This document shows positions 33,353-41,882 of a stretch of DNA of 64,000 nt, piece after piece. The notes under the pieces were generated by a model. The model saw only the letters and a list, made by a program, of their open reading frames with translations. It was not told the DNA's origin and did no database searches. Source of the DNA: CBDAQR01 sp965199055 (GTDB lineage Bacteria; Pseudomonadota; Gammaproteobacteria; Pseudomonadales; Halieaceae); the NCBI GenBank assembly GCA_965199055.1, contig CBDAQR010000003.1:1-64000 (forward strand). Direction: 5' to 3'. A program made the position numbers and the translations under genes. Every line of letters begins with the position of its first letter. Positions within the stretch are counted from its first letter, which is position 1.

Positions 33353-35077
33353 CTACCAATCAAAGAGATTGATAAATGAGTAAAAGCTTTCCACATCGCC
33401 GCTGAGCTCAACGCGGTCAGTGTCAATTGCCTCCAGCCAGCTCAGTTCACCGAGAAAAATCTCGTAAAAATCTGCGGAGCTCAGCCGAACACGATGGACT
33501 GCATCCGGGGCCTGCCCGGAACTGGAGATCGCAACACCATCGCGAATTCGCAGAGTCAGCAGCGATTGTTCATCGCTGATATCCAAGGTGATACTCTGGT
33601 CGTAATCGAGACACTCCTCGGCGCGCAGTCGGGCACCCAAGTAGTCGTCAAGAATGGTCTGCACCGACAAACTGCGCACATCGGGGCCCACGGCTCTAGC
33701 CACCAGACTCAAATCACCCGGCACGAACCGTCCCTCCAGCGCCATAGCGTCGGCGAGCAGGTAGTGCCGCTCGATTGCCGAGTGCGAGCGGTAGGCCAGG
33801 CTGCGCTGCGCGAACGCCTTCAACTGGCGATATTGCTCATTGTCGGGCTGCAAGCGAAGCAAGTGCGCGGCCAGTTGTACCGACCAGCCAAAATCCTCCG
33901 CGTCGTAGGCTCTTTCTGCCGCCGTCCACAGCGCCGCCTCGCCGCCGGCCAGTTCAGCCATGCGCAAGGATTCCTCCCTGGCTAATGGCTTCACAATTTG
34001 CGCCATCTCCCCGCCGAACCAACCCACTTTCTTGGTATACAAGCCCCGCAACATCCAGGAGAAGTGATGATAATGGTCTCTCATGTCGGGATTGTTGAGG
34101 AAGCGCTCGGGCATCGGGAATTCAGCGATCAGGTCCTCGGGGGTCTTGTTGTTATTGATAGCGCGGTAGGTCTGATCGCGAACCAGTTTGAGATAATCAT
34201 GGGCATCGCGCAGCATCTCCTGGCCCTCGACACCCCGATAGATCCTCGAGCTGTGCAAGTACAGGGTATGAAGGGCTGGAAAGTCGGCGAGCATTCGGGT
34301 GCTGCGAATCATATTATCGATATCTCTGGTCAACTCCTGCCGGGGTGTTACAAAAAACGCCAGCGAGGGGAGATCACCCGTAATCAGTACCTGATACTCC
34401 GGCAGCCAAATGGCGTAATGCTCGACTAGATCGCCAGGCGCATAGATGAACTCGACTCTTACGCCATCGATCGTCATTGATTCCGATTCGGTCAAGGTGT
34501 GGGTGAAAGCAGGTAAGCCACTTCTCGGCCCGAAGGTCACCTGTGGGCCCACGCCAAGGCAAGCCGACCCCGCTGGACCCGGCGGTAACAGCACGCCCAT
34601 TTGCAGGTACAGACCGCGATACATTTCTCCCTGAAAATAGGGATGTAACGGGGTAACCTGATTCTGCTTCATATAGTTGTTGGCAGGGCCGATAGTCTCT
34701 ACATCACTGGGAATTTCGCCGGAGAACAGCCCACCGACGCCACCGTAGTGATCGCCGTGAGGATGGGTCAAGATCAGCGTCTTGATGGGTTTGTCACTGA
34801 CTTCGCGGTAAGCGGTCAGGGCCCTGCTGGTGTTAGCGTGGAGCATGCCCCAGTCGATCACGATGGTGCTTTTGTCGCCCTCGACAAATACCATATTGGA
34901 CATATCGAAGCCTGTCGCCATATGAATCGGACCAGTGACATGGTCGATTCGCGCAGGAACCCATTGCGCCTGGTGAGCGGACAGCTCCGCATTAATGTCC
35001 GGCGATGGCCCTTCCAAGGCCATGACTCCTGAACACAACAGCGCCAGTAGAGGTCCAGCCAGCGTCCTGAGGCTCAT
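33353..35077 (-). CDS. Alkylsulfatase-like MBL-fold hydrolase
   Basis: This 574-residue protein has a signal peptide (LLALLCSGVMA). The metallo-beta-lactamase motif THPHGDHYGG gives H105, H107, D109 and H110, with further ligand residues in FIYAPGDLVEHYAIW and ITGDLPSL. The region around 280-420 (DYLKLVRDQTYRAINNNKTPEDL) and the C-terminal SCP2-like domain are the dimerisation and sterol-carrier-like parts of SdsA1-type type III sulfatases. It is expected to cleave sulfate esters of alkyl alcohols in the periplasm. It overlaps the sulfotransferase pseudogene by four bases (ATGA). Confidence 0.85.
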   Translation of the reverse strand: MSLRTLAGPLLALLCSGVMALEGPSPDINAELSAHQAQWVPARIDHVTGPIHMATGFDMSNMVFVEGDKSTIVIDWGMLHANTSRALTAYREVSDKPIKTLILTHPHGDHYGGVGGLFSGEIPSDVETIGPANNYMKQNQVTPLHPYFQGEMYRGLYLQMGVLLPPGPAGSACLGVGPQVTFGPRSGLPAFTHTLTESESMTIDGVRVEFIYAPGDLVEHYAIWLPEYQVLITGDLPSLAFFVTPRQELTRDIDNMIRSTRMLADFPALHTLYLHSSRIYRGVEGQEMLRDAHDYLKLVRDQTYRAINNNKTPEDLIAEFPMPERFLNNPDMRDHYHHFSWMLRGLYTKKVGWFGGEMAQIVKPLAREESLRMAELAGGEAALWTAAERAYDAEDFGWSVQLAAHLLRLQPDNEQYRQLKAFAQRSLAYRSHSAIERHYLLADAMALEGRFVPGDLSLVARAVGPDVRSLSVQTILDDYLGARLRAEECLDYDQSITLDISDEQSLLTLRIRDGVAISSSGQAPDAVHRVRLSSADFYEIFLGELSWLEAIDTDRVELSGDVESFYSFINLFDW

Positions 35078-36165
35078 TTATTGGACTCCTCGATCTCTAC
35101 CGGATACTTGTCCAGGTAATAGGAAAACTCCTCGCGCAACTGATCCCGCGTCAGGCCGAAGTCAGTTTCGAGGTCATAAACCACTCGTGTGCCGGTGTGT
35201 CCACGGGAGAACTTGACCGCCTGCTCAGCGATGCGGGCCTGCGCCGCTGCGTCGAAGTTCATGCCAGCCAGCGCGTAAATCTCTTCCACATAGCCGATCA
35301 CGTCTTTCTTCAGATCGTGAAAATACAGATGCGTGCAGCGCCCCTCAAACAGTCTTTCGTTATCGATCAAGCCGCGGAGGAAGCCATGCAGCATACGCCG
35401 CGCCTTACCGATCAACTGTTCCTTTGAGATACTCGAGTAATAGACTCTCGTTCCGTAACCCAACAGGGTAATCAGCGAGCTGAACACCGAAGCCGGATCC
35501 CGGTGGGTAAACACCAACGAGGCATCTGGAAACACTTTATTCAGACTACCCAGAGCAGCAAGGTGCGCTGGGGACTTCAACAACCAGCGCTGGTCGCTAC
35601 TACATTGCTTGACCCACTGAAGGGCCTGCAGTTACCGATAGAGATACTGGTAGTCCTCGACCCGATCGCAATCGTAGTAGGTTCGATCGTACTCCGGGGA
35701 GTCACCCAGCATTGCTGGCACAAGGCCATAACAACCATGCACCATACATTCAATCTCTTCAGTGGAATCCTGGACGCCCGCGTCGTAGATGCTGCGCTGA
35801 AGCGGCATCAGGCTGTCGCGCTGAAAATGCGCCTCTATGCTCTGCTCCTCCCTGTCATCAGGTACTTCACCCGCCAACATGGCTGGACTGGGAAAAGGCA
35901 TGCGCGCTTCCCAATTCTTCATCCAGATAAGTTCGGGCGCGGTGGTCAGGAGCTGCAGCAAATGGGTGGTACCCGAGCGTGGGAGACCGGCCACGATTAG
36001 AGGCTTTTCTACAGCCGTGGCCGCAGACTCGGGGAAATGCTTGAGAATGTAGTTCATGTGGCTGGTCTGGACAATGCCATTTACAGCCATCTGCTGCAGC
36101 AGTGCCAGCATCCCTGGCGATGCAACGGGCTTTTCCATATCAGTAATTCGAACGTCTTTTATCAT
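35074..36165 (-). pseudogene. Sulfotransferase interrupted by an in-frame TAA
   Basis: The frame from 36165 to 35074 would encode about 363 residues but has a TAA at 35632-35634. The PAPS 5'-phosphosulfate loop LIVAGLPRSGTTHLL (near residue 56) is in the first piece. LLKSPAHL and the 3'-phosphate-binding THRDPASVFSSL are in the second. Between the stop and these motifs the translation is still family-like (LQALQW, then RWLLKSP), so a single substitution explains the break. An intact enzyme would transfer sulfate from PAPS to an alcohol. It is coupled to the sulfatase-like gene. Confidence 0.85.
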
Positions 36166-36197
36166 TTTTCTCTAACCCTGAAACCCCATACACCTAT

Positions 36198-37019
36198 CTA
36201 GTCGGCCAACAGCAAACTGAAATCACCACCGCGACGCAGGCTGTTACCACCATCCACATTGATACACTGCCCGGTAATCCAGCGTGATTCGGGCCCAATC
36301 AGGAAACGCGCCAGCTCCGCCACATCTTCCGGCTTACCTGCGTCACCCATAGGCGTGTTCTCGATATAGTCTGCGTATATGCGGCTGTCGCTGGGCATAC
36401 CTTCGGCGATCATTTCAGTTGCAATCAATCCGGGCCTGATCGCATTGAAGCGAATATTGGAAGCGCCATATTCATCGGCGGCATTGCGCATCATCGATTC
36501 AACAGCGGCCTTGGAAACACAGTAGCCTTTGCCGTATCGGTGGGTGACATGACCCGCCAAGGACGACATGGCTACGAAGGAGCCGCCCCCTGCTTCCGAC
36601 AAAAAGGGAATGCTGTGTTTCACACAATAAAACGTGCCCATCAGGTTCAAATCCAGCGTTCTGCCAAAGTCCTCAGTGTCCAGTTCACCAAAGGGAGCCG
36701 GCACTCCTTCACCACCACCGGCGTTGGCAATAAGACCATTCAGGCTGCCAGTGCGCTCGGCGGCCTGTCCGATCACATCTCGAACACTATGCTCATCAGT
36801 GACATCGCAGACTCTATAGTGTGCGCTGCCGCCGTACTCTGCATGTCCGCTGATGGTATCCACCGCGGCCGCAAGGCTCGCCTCGGTACGGCCGCAAATA
36901 GTGACCGTCGCGCCATCGGCGACAAGACGCACTGCGCAGGCCCTACCGATGCCTGTACCGCCTCCGGTGATTAGCACGTTGGTGCCAGTTAGTTTTCCGA
37001 TCCCTCTCGCCACCGACAT
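36198..37019 (-). CDS. SDR family oxidoreductase
   Basis: This 273-residue protein has TGGGTGIG at the cofactor site, NAGGG, the serine of MSSLAGHV and the YGKGYCVSKAA tyrosine-lysine pair, then the C-terminal GQCINVDGGNS. It is a classical reductase/dehydrogenase of unknown substrate. GGAG is two bases before the ATG. It lies between the patatin gene and the sulfotransferase remnant on the same strand, probably in the same transcript. Confidence 0.88.
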   Translation of the reverse strand: MSVARGIGKLTGTNVLITGGGTGIGRACAVRLVADGATVTICGRTEASLAAAVDTISGHAEYGGSAHYRVCDVTDEHSVRDVIGQAAERTGSLNGLIANAGGGEGVPAPFGELDTEDFGRTLDLNLMGTFYCVKHSIPFLSEAGGGSFVAMSSLAGHVTHRYGKGYCVSKAAVESMMRNAADEYGASNIRFNAIRPGLIATEMIAEGMPSDSRIYADYIENTPMGDAGKPEDVAELARFLIGPESRWITGQCINVDGGNSLRRGGDFSLLLAD

Positions 37020-37033
37020 TCTCCAGACACTTG

Positions 37034-38467
37034 CTACGCGGTCTTCTTATAAGAAAGGTGTTTCTGATGTAACTGTTCCGCATGCAGTTGCTCATAGCTC
37101 TGCACCAGCGAGTCCAACTTGCGGCTGATGCGCGACTGTTGCCGCAGCATTTCCAACTTTGGCCAGGCGCAGCGCTCTCCCATCTCGAACAGCTTCCTCA
37201 TGCGTGTTTCGTCGGGCTGCTCAAATATCTTCATCGGGTTGAGAAAGTTGTGATCCGCGATAATGTTTATATCGCCGACGTGCTCCTGATTAATCAATGC
37301 ACGCACAATGCTACTCAAGCGAACCATTGAGTCCGGCGCGCTTTTCGAGCGCCCGAGCAAGGCTTCCCAGGTGTTAAACCATTCCTTGCCCGATCTCAGG
37401 CAACCCCTGACCAACAGACCCGCCGTGGTCAGCTTACGTTCATGCTGGCGGGCAACCGGAATAGCGGCCAAATTGGTCTGGCTGACAACCGTGTGGTTCA
37501 CACCAAACAATCGCGCCAGCCGTTTGGCTGGCAAATCATCGGTCACCGCTCCATCCACCCAGGACCGCTGCGGCAGATAACTTTTACGCTCTCCGTATTT
37601 ATCGAGTGCCTCCAACACCACGGGCGGGTAAAAGCCCGGTACGGCACAAGACGCGAGGACGGCGCTATGCAATAACACAGCGGGAGAGGCCACGGCATTC
37701 AATAATCGGGAGGTCTGATGTTCTTCAGCAGGCGAAATCGTTATGCTCATTGAGCGCCCGGTTTTCTCAAAAGCCTGCTGGAAGGTGAGGTCGGGCAGTG
37801 TGGCGGCCAGTATTTCCCGGGAGTCTTCAATGCGTCCGCCGGACATGACTCGTTCCAGAAAAAACTCGGGGGTCAGGACGTCCAGTAACTCTTCTTCAGT
37901 ATGCGTACAGATCAAGCTACCGGCAAATGACCCACCACTGGAGCCTGAAATTATCTGGGGCAACAGCTCCTCTTTAAGCAAAGCCCTGGCCACACCCAGA
38001 TGGTAATAGAACAAGGTACCCGAGCCGCTCAGCATGAAGCCGGTGCGGCCAAAACAGTGGGCAGCGCGGCGGAAAAAATCGAGTTTCTCCTCGAAGCTGA
38101 TTTGCCCGCTGTCGTCCTGGTCGATCAGTTCCAGGGCATGAACCACTTCTTCGATGTAATCCGAGATCAGATGCTTGGTGCCTGACAGGGCGTGGCTGTA
38201 GAGACTACCCTTGCCCATCCCGCCTACGTTTCCGTGAATGCCCTCGTTCAGGGTATACAGCAGGCCACTCACATCCTGACGAGCTTTGAGGCTGCGCAAC
38301 TTGTCGAGACGCACCCTCACCGACACATAATCATACTGGCTGGTCTCGTCTCTTTTGCGCCAATGTTCAAGGCCATGGTACTTATCGTAAGCTTCCGCGG
38401 CATCGCGCCACTCTGCATAACTGGCCGCTTTCTTAAGGGCGAGTTCGTATCTGCGCTTTGTAATCAT
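37034..38467 (-). CDS. Patatin-like lipase with DUF3336 and an EF-hand-type loop
   Basis: The protein has 477 residues from the ATG at 38467, which shares one base with the preceding stop (TAATG); the longer frame is rejected. The N-terminal DUF3336 helical region is typical of SDP1/Tgl-type triacylglycerol lipases. Residues 116-127 read DQDDSGQISFEE, a perfect 12-residue EF-hand calcium loop. The patatin catalytic pair follows: GSSGG with Ser177 and DGA with Asp305. It probably hydrolyses neutral lipid or phospholipid, perhaps calcium-dependent. Coupling to a WS/DGAT gene pairs ester making with ester breaking. Confidence 0.85.
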   Translation of the reverse strand: MITKRRYELALKKAASYAEWRDAAEAYDKYHGLEHWRKRDETSQYDYVSVRVRLDKLRSLKARQDVSGLLYTLNEGIHGNVGGMGKGSLYSHALSGTKHLISDYIEEVVHALELIDQDDSGQISFEEKLDFFRRAAHCFGRTGFMLSGSGTLFYYHLGVARALLKEELLPQIISGSSGGSFAGSLICTHTEEELLDVLTPEFFLERVMSGGRIEDSREILAATLPDLTFQQAFEKTGRSMSITISPAEEHQTSRLLNAVASPAVLLHSAVLASCAVPGFYPPVVLEALDKYGERKSYLPQRSWVDGAVTDDLPAKRLARLFGVNHTVVSQTNLAAIPVARQHERKLTTAGLLVRGCLRSGKEWFNTWEALLGRSKSAPDSMVRLSSIVRALINQEHVGDINIIADHNFLNPMKIFEQPDETRMRKLFEMGERCAWPKLEMLRQQSRISRKLDSLVQSYEQLHAEQLHQKHLSYKKTA

Positions 38468-39900
38468 TATTTCTTCTTCGATGATTCGCGATCGGATTTG
38501 GCAGCCGCTAACATCTCGTCGAAGCTGCTTTTTATACATTGCATGTAGAAAGCAGGGTCGGGCATGATATCTCGACAGGAGATGAAGGACACGCTCAGCT
38601 CACCACAGTAGCTGCTGATCGCGTGAAACAATCCCATGCCATCTCCAATCGGGCCCGCCCCAAAATAACCCACCATTTTCGCGCCCGTGTTGTACAAGGG
38701 AACCTGGGGGCCAGGGACGTTGGTGACACCGGTATTGATGACGGGATTCATATGGTTCATCAAGCCCAAACTGCTAGAGACACGCGTAACCTGCGACATC
38801 AGCATCGGTGGCATGAACTGGATGTAATCAGACATAGTGCTGGCACCGATCGCGCTGTTTAGCTCCTTGGCATTGAGCGAACCCTCATGCACCGCCTGCA
38901 ATCGTTCTCGCGGATCAGCTTTATCGGTCTCGAGCCTCACGGTCATCATAGAAATCTGATTGCCACCGGCGGCATCTTGCGCTGAGCGAATATTCACTGG
39001 CACTGCTGCTGCAAGCGATATCTCGGGCAACTCATCGTGTGCCGAGAGGTATTTGTTCAGGGCACCACCAACCAGCGCGAGAACGACATCATTGACAGTG
39101 GCGCCTGCTACGGAGTTTTTGATCCGCTTGATGTCGTCAAGCGGGAAGCTGGTCGCATCAAATACACGGTGGGGGGACACCGGGCCGTTAAATCGGCAGC
39201 GCGGAATCTCTCCTACGCGCTGCAACTTCCCAGCCCTGACGCCAGCAAAAGCACGCGCCAGGCCCGGCACGGTGTTTCGCGCGACACTGAGTAATTCAAG
39301 GGGTGATTTAATCGAGTTTACAGTGGAGCGAAACAGAAGCTCTGTTTTAGACGGTTCGCCATCGTGCGTCACGGTCTTTGGCCCTGCCGCATCGTCACAG
39401 TCCGGTGTCGAATCATGCACAGCTTCCATCATTTCCAGGCCAGCTACGCCGTCAATGGCGGCATGATGGATCTTGGTAAACAGCGCAAAAGAGCCTTTTG
39501 GAAGCCCCTTCACTTTGTCCAGACCCTCGATAACCCAAAGCTCCCAGGGTGGCCTACTGAGGTCAAGCGACCTCGCATGTAGCCTGGACACCAGGATGCA
39601 AAGCTGCCTCCAATCACCCGGCTTCGGGAGGGCTATATGGCGGATATGAAATTCCGGATCGAACGTGCCATTGTCAACCCAGTAGGGGTGCCCAAGATTT
39701 AATGGGACCTCAACCAGGTGTTGAGTCATTGCCTTTACACCGCGCACACGACGGCTGTAGTTTTCTATGATCTTCTTGAAACGGACCCCGCCTCCCGGCG
39801 CCGTGGATGGATCATAAATCGCCAAGGTCGATATATGTTGGGGCGCGTGAGAGGCCTCCAGATACAAAAAGGACGCATCAGTACCGCTCAGCTGTTGCAT
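38467..39900 (-). CDS. Wax ester synthase/diacylglycerol acyltransferase (WS/DGAT)
   Basis: The protein has 477 residues from ATG 39900 (MQQLSGTDASFLYLE, the canonical N-terminus), with GGAG seven bases upstream. The catalytic motif HHAAIDGVAG is at residues 145-154, preceded by RPPWELWVIEGL. PVINTGVTNVPGPQVPLY and ISYxGELSVSF-like segments mark the C-terminal domain. It is first in a minus-strand run including patatin, SDR, sulfotransferase, sulfatase-like, ligase and two more WS/DGAT genes. A near-perfect operator lies 36 bases upstream. Confidence 0.9.
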   Translation of the reverse strand: MQQLSGTDASFLYLEASHAPQHISTLAIYDPSTAPGGGVRFKKIIENYSRRVRGVKAMTQHLVEVPLNLGHPYWVDNGTFDPEFHIRHIALPKPGDWRQLCILVSRLHARSLDLSRPPWELWVIEGLDKVKGLPKGSFALFTKIHHAAIDGVAGLEMMEAVHDSTPDCDDAAGPKTVTHDGEPSKTELLFRSTVNSIKSPLELLSVARNTVPGLARAFAGVRAGKLQRVGEIPRCRFNGPVSPHRVFDATSFPLDDIKRIKNSVAGATVNDVVLALVGGALNKYLSAHDELPEISLAAAVPVNIRSAQDAAGGNQISMMTVRLETDKADPRERLQAVHEGSLNAKELNSAIGASTMSDYIQFMPPMLMSQVTRVSSSLGLMNHMNPVINTGVTNVPGPQVPLYNTGAKMVGYFGAGPIGDGMGLFHAISSYCGELSVSFISCRDIMPDPAFYMQCIKSSFDEMLAAAKSDRESSKKK

Positions 39901-39935
39901 AGAAATACTCCAATCGGGCAGACATCGATTAGTCA

Positions 39936-39967
39936 TTATGACACAGGACATTGTTATTGTATCATAT
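39936..39967 (-). promoter_or_regulatory. TetR-type operator before the WS/DGAT-patatin operon; remaining upstream gap
   Basis: TATGACACA (39937-39945), a 12-bp spacer and TGTATCATA (39958-39966) form an inverted repeat with one mismatch in nine, the clearest member of the operator family. The rest of the 306-base divergent gap (to 40206) is AT-rich and shows no gene. Confidence 0.65.
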
Positions 39968-40206
39968 TCTCATCGTAAATATCCCAAAAAAATAGCGCAT
40001 CTCCGCGCGAGAAACCGCATTCCGCGCGGCTTGTCCGGCAATCCCCCCTTTCTGTGAGCTCGCAATACGTTTAGCGATGAATTACATTCAGCTATAGATA
40101 TTTCTCTTTCAAATCAGTGCGTTACATAATTTGCACTGCGCCCAGTCGTTTTTTGCGTTATTCTTGTAGACCTCCTAGAAATGGAGAAAGCTCCGAACAC
40201 TAGCGC

Positions 40207-41115
40207 TTGAAAAATCATTGGGCCGTTCTTGGGAGTATCCATCTTGCGCGTACCCATAGCCGAGGCAAAACTGCTGTGCGTCACTTCGTTGTTCTTTTTA
40301 GCCTGATCTGCCTGGTGCAGAGCCTCCCCAGCAGCGCACTGACGCCGCCGGAGCGTACATTGATACCTGAATACTGCAGCGAAGACGGGTCTCTGGCTCT
40401 CCTATCATCAAAAAGCCTCGGTGATCACGCCGCCAACGGCGTTCTGGGAGAGCATATTCGTTTGCTAAGCTGGAACGTGCAGAAAGCTACACACCCAGAG
40501 TTTGAAGCGGAGCTGCAAACACTCACACCGGATGTCGATCTGGTCCTCCTGCAGGAAGCTGATGTTGGTCTCAGGGCATCACCGTCTCTGCGTGATTATC
40601 ACGGGAGCTTCGCCGAGGGTTATCGCGCCGCAAGCCAGGTCACGGGCGTGCTAACGCTCAGCCATGCGGCTCCTGCAAAGCATTGCCGACTCAGCCATAA
40701 CGAGCCCTGGCTCCGCACCCCCAAGGCAACTTCAGTCGCCGTTTTCAATCTGGATAAGGATCGGCACTTACTGGTCATCAACCTTCACGCCGTTAACTTC
40801 ACATTGGGTACTGAGGACCTAGCTGTACAGCTAGAGTCATCTGCCGCGCTTATTGAGCAGCATACTGGACCGGTCATTTTTGCGGGCGATTTCAATACCT
40901 GGAACGCTCCACGCAAGGCGCTATTTAAGCGCACCATCTTAGGGCTTGGTCTCGAATCCGTTGAATTCGACGAAGATCATCGCACCCGAGTCATGGGCTA
41001 TGCGCTCGATCACGTACTGGTGCGAGGCCTGCATATTGTCGAGAGCCAGAGCCTGAGCGTGCAGAGCTCAGATCACAATCCCGTACTGGTTACCTTATCG
41101 GTCCGCGACGCCTGA
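40207..41115 (+). CDS. Secreted endonuclease/exonuclease/phosphatase family protein
   Basis: The open frame has 302 residues from a TTG; a GTG at 40276 would place the signal peptide (FVVLFSLICLVQSLPSSA) at the very N-terminus and is equally likely. EEP motifs are clear: LSWNVQK, LVLLQEAD, the catalytic FAGDFNTWN, ALDHVLV and the final SSDHNPVLV. It is a metal-dependent phosphodiesterase, nuclease or sphingomyelinase-like enzyme of the periplasm or exterior. Its 3' end overlaps a convergent S1/P1 nuclease gene by 43 bases. Confidence 0.82.
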   Translation: MKNHWAVLGSIHLARTHSRGKTAVRHFVVLFSLICLVQSLPSSALTPPERTLIPEYCSEDGSLALLSSKSLGDHAANGVLGEHIRLLSWNVQKATHPEFEAELQTLTPDVDLVLLQEADVGLRASPSLRDYHGSFAEGYRAASQVTGVLTLSHAAPAKHCRLSHNEPWLRTPKATSVAVFNLDKDRHLLVINLHAVNFTLGTEDLAVQLESSAALIEQHTGPVIFAGDFNTWNAPRKALFKRTILGLGLESVEFDEDHRTRVMGYALDHVLVRGLHIVESQSLSVQSSDHNPVLVTLSVRDA

Positions 41116-41882
41116 GGATCAAACAGGGCGTTCAGGTATGCAGCCGTACGCACGCCCGCCATGTGCAGGCGTTGTTCTGCTTTCTTCACACTCTGCCGCA
41201 GGTACTCACTGCTAATCTGCTTTCCCTCAGGCGGGTAAATCTCGTCACGTAATTGTGCGCTTTCTGAAACCCACTGTAGCGGATCAGGATTCAGCCAACG
41301 TCCCTCTTCCTGCAAGTCCCGATTCGCTCGCAGCCTCGCCAGTAGTCGCTTATCACTATAGCCAGCAGCCCGAAACAGGCCGCTATCCCATAGCCAGTGC
41401 AGATTCTGTCGCTTGAAGTCCTGAATGACGTAGTACCGCGTACCGCCGCGGTCGTTGCCGTTGCCCACGTGCAGCGGTTGGTGCAAGTCTTGCACGATGT
41501 GAATACTAAAGCGCAGTGCGAGTTGTTGCTGGGTTCGGGCGGCGCTCGGATCGTTCAGCGTGGCACGAAACATCGTCAGCGCGGTAACAGCGTCCCCCTT
41601 CTTCGGCGCGCCTACCTCGGTATAGCGCTTGCCGGGAGGGACAGTCACGTAGTGATAAGAGCCCGCCTGTTCTTGCCAGAATGGCGAGGGGTTGCCGCGC
41701 ATCTCATCAGCCCAGGTAGAAGCCTCTGCCAGCGTCTGACTACCCAAGAGTTCCCGTACCGATGCCGCGGCCGCTGGCGTAAGCCAATCTTCTGCTATGT
41801 AGGCTGCAACGCGGTGCCCCTGCGGACCCCAACTATATGCCGGTGCACAAAGCACCAGCAATAAGGGAACCCAGCACTTCAC
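41073..41882 (-). CDS. Secreted S1/P1-type nuclease
   Basis: This 269-residue protein has a short signal peptide ending before WGPQGHRVAAYIAEDWL; in this family the mature protein begins with that zinc-binding tryptophan. Other zinc ligands are visible in TWADEMR, YHYVTVP, FSIHIVQDLHQPLHVGNGND and NLHWLWDSG. It degrades single-stranded DNA or RNA outside the cytoplasm, probably for phosphate or nucleoside scavenging. Together with the convergent EEP phosphodiesterase it suggests extracellular nucleic-acid use. The start overlaps the upstream binding-protein gene by four bases. Confidence 0.9.
   Translation of the reverse strand: MKCWVPLLLVLCAPAYSWGPQGHRVAAYIAEDWLTPAAAASVRELLGSQTLAEASTWADEMRGNPSPFWQEQAGSYHYVTVPPGKRYTEVGAPKKGDAVTALTMFRATLNDPSAARTQQQLALRFSIHIVQDLHQPLHVGNGNDRGGTRYYVIQDFKRQNLHWLWDSGLFRAAGYSDKRLLARLRANRDLQEEGRWLNPDPLQWVSESAQLRDEIYPPEGKQISSEYLRQSVKKAEQRLHMAGVRTAAYLNALFDPQASRTDKVTSTGL

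Noticed and set aside
26361..35634. Stop-codon recoding (readthrough of TAG/TAA) as the explanation of the interrupted genes.
   Set aside because: Both TAA and TAG end many intact genes in the window, so a changed code is not tenable; ordinary mutations or errors are simpler.
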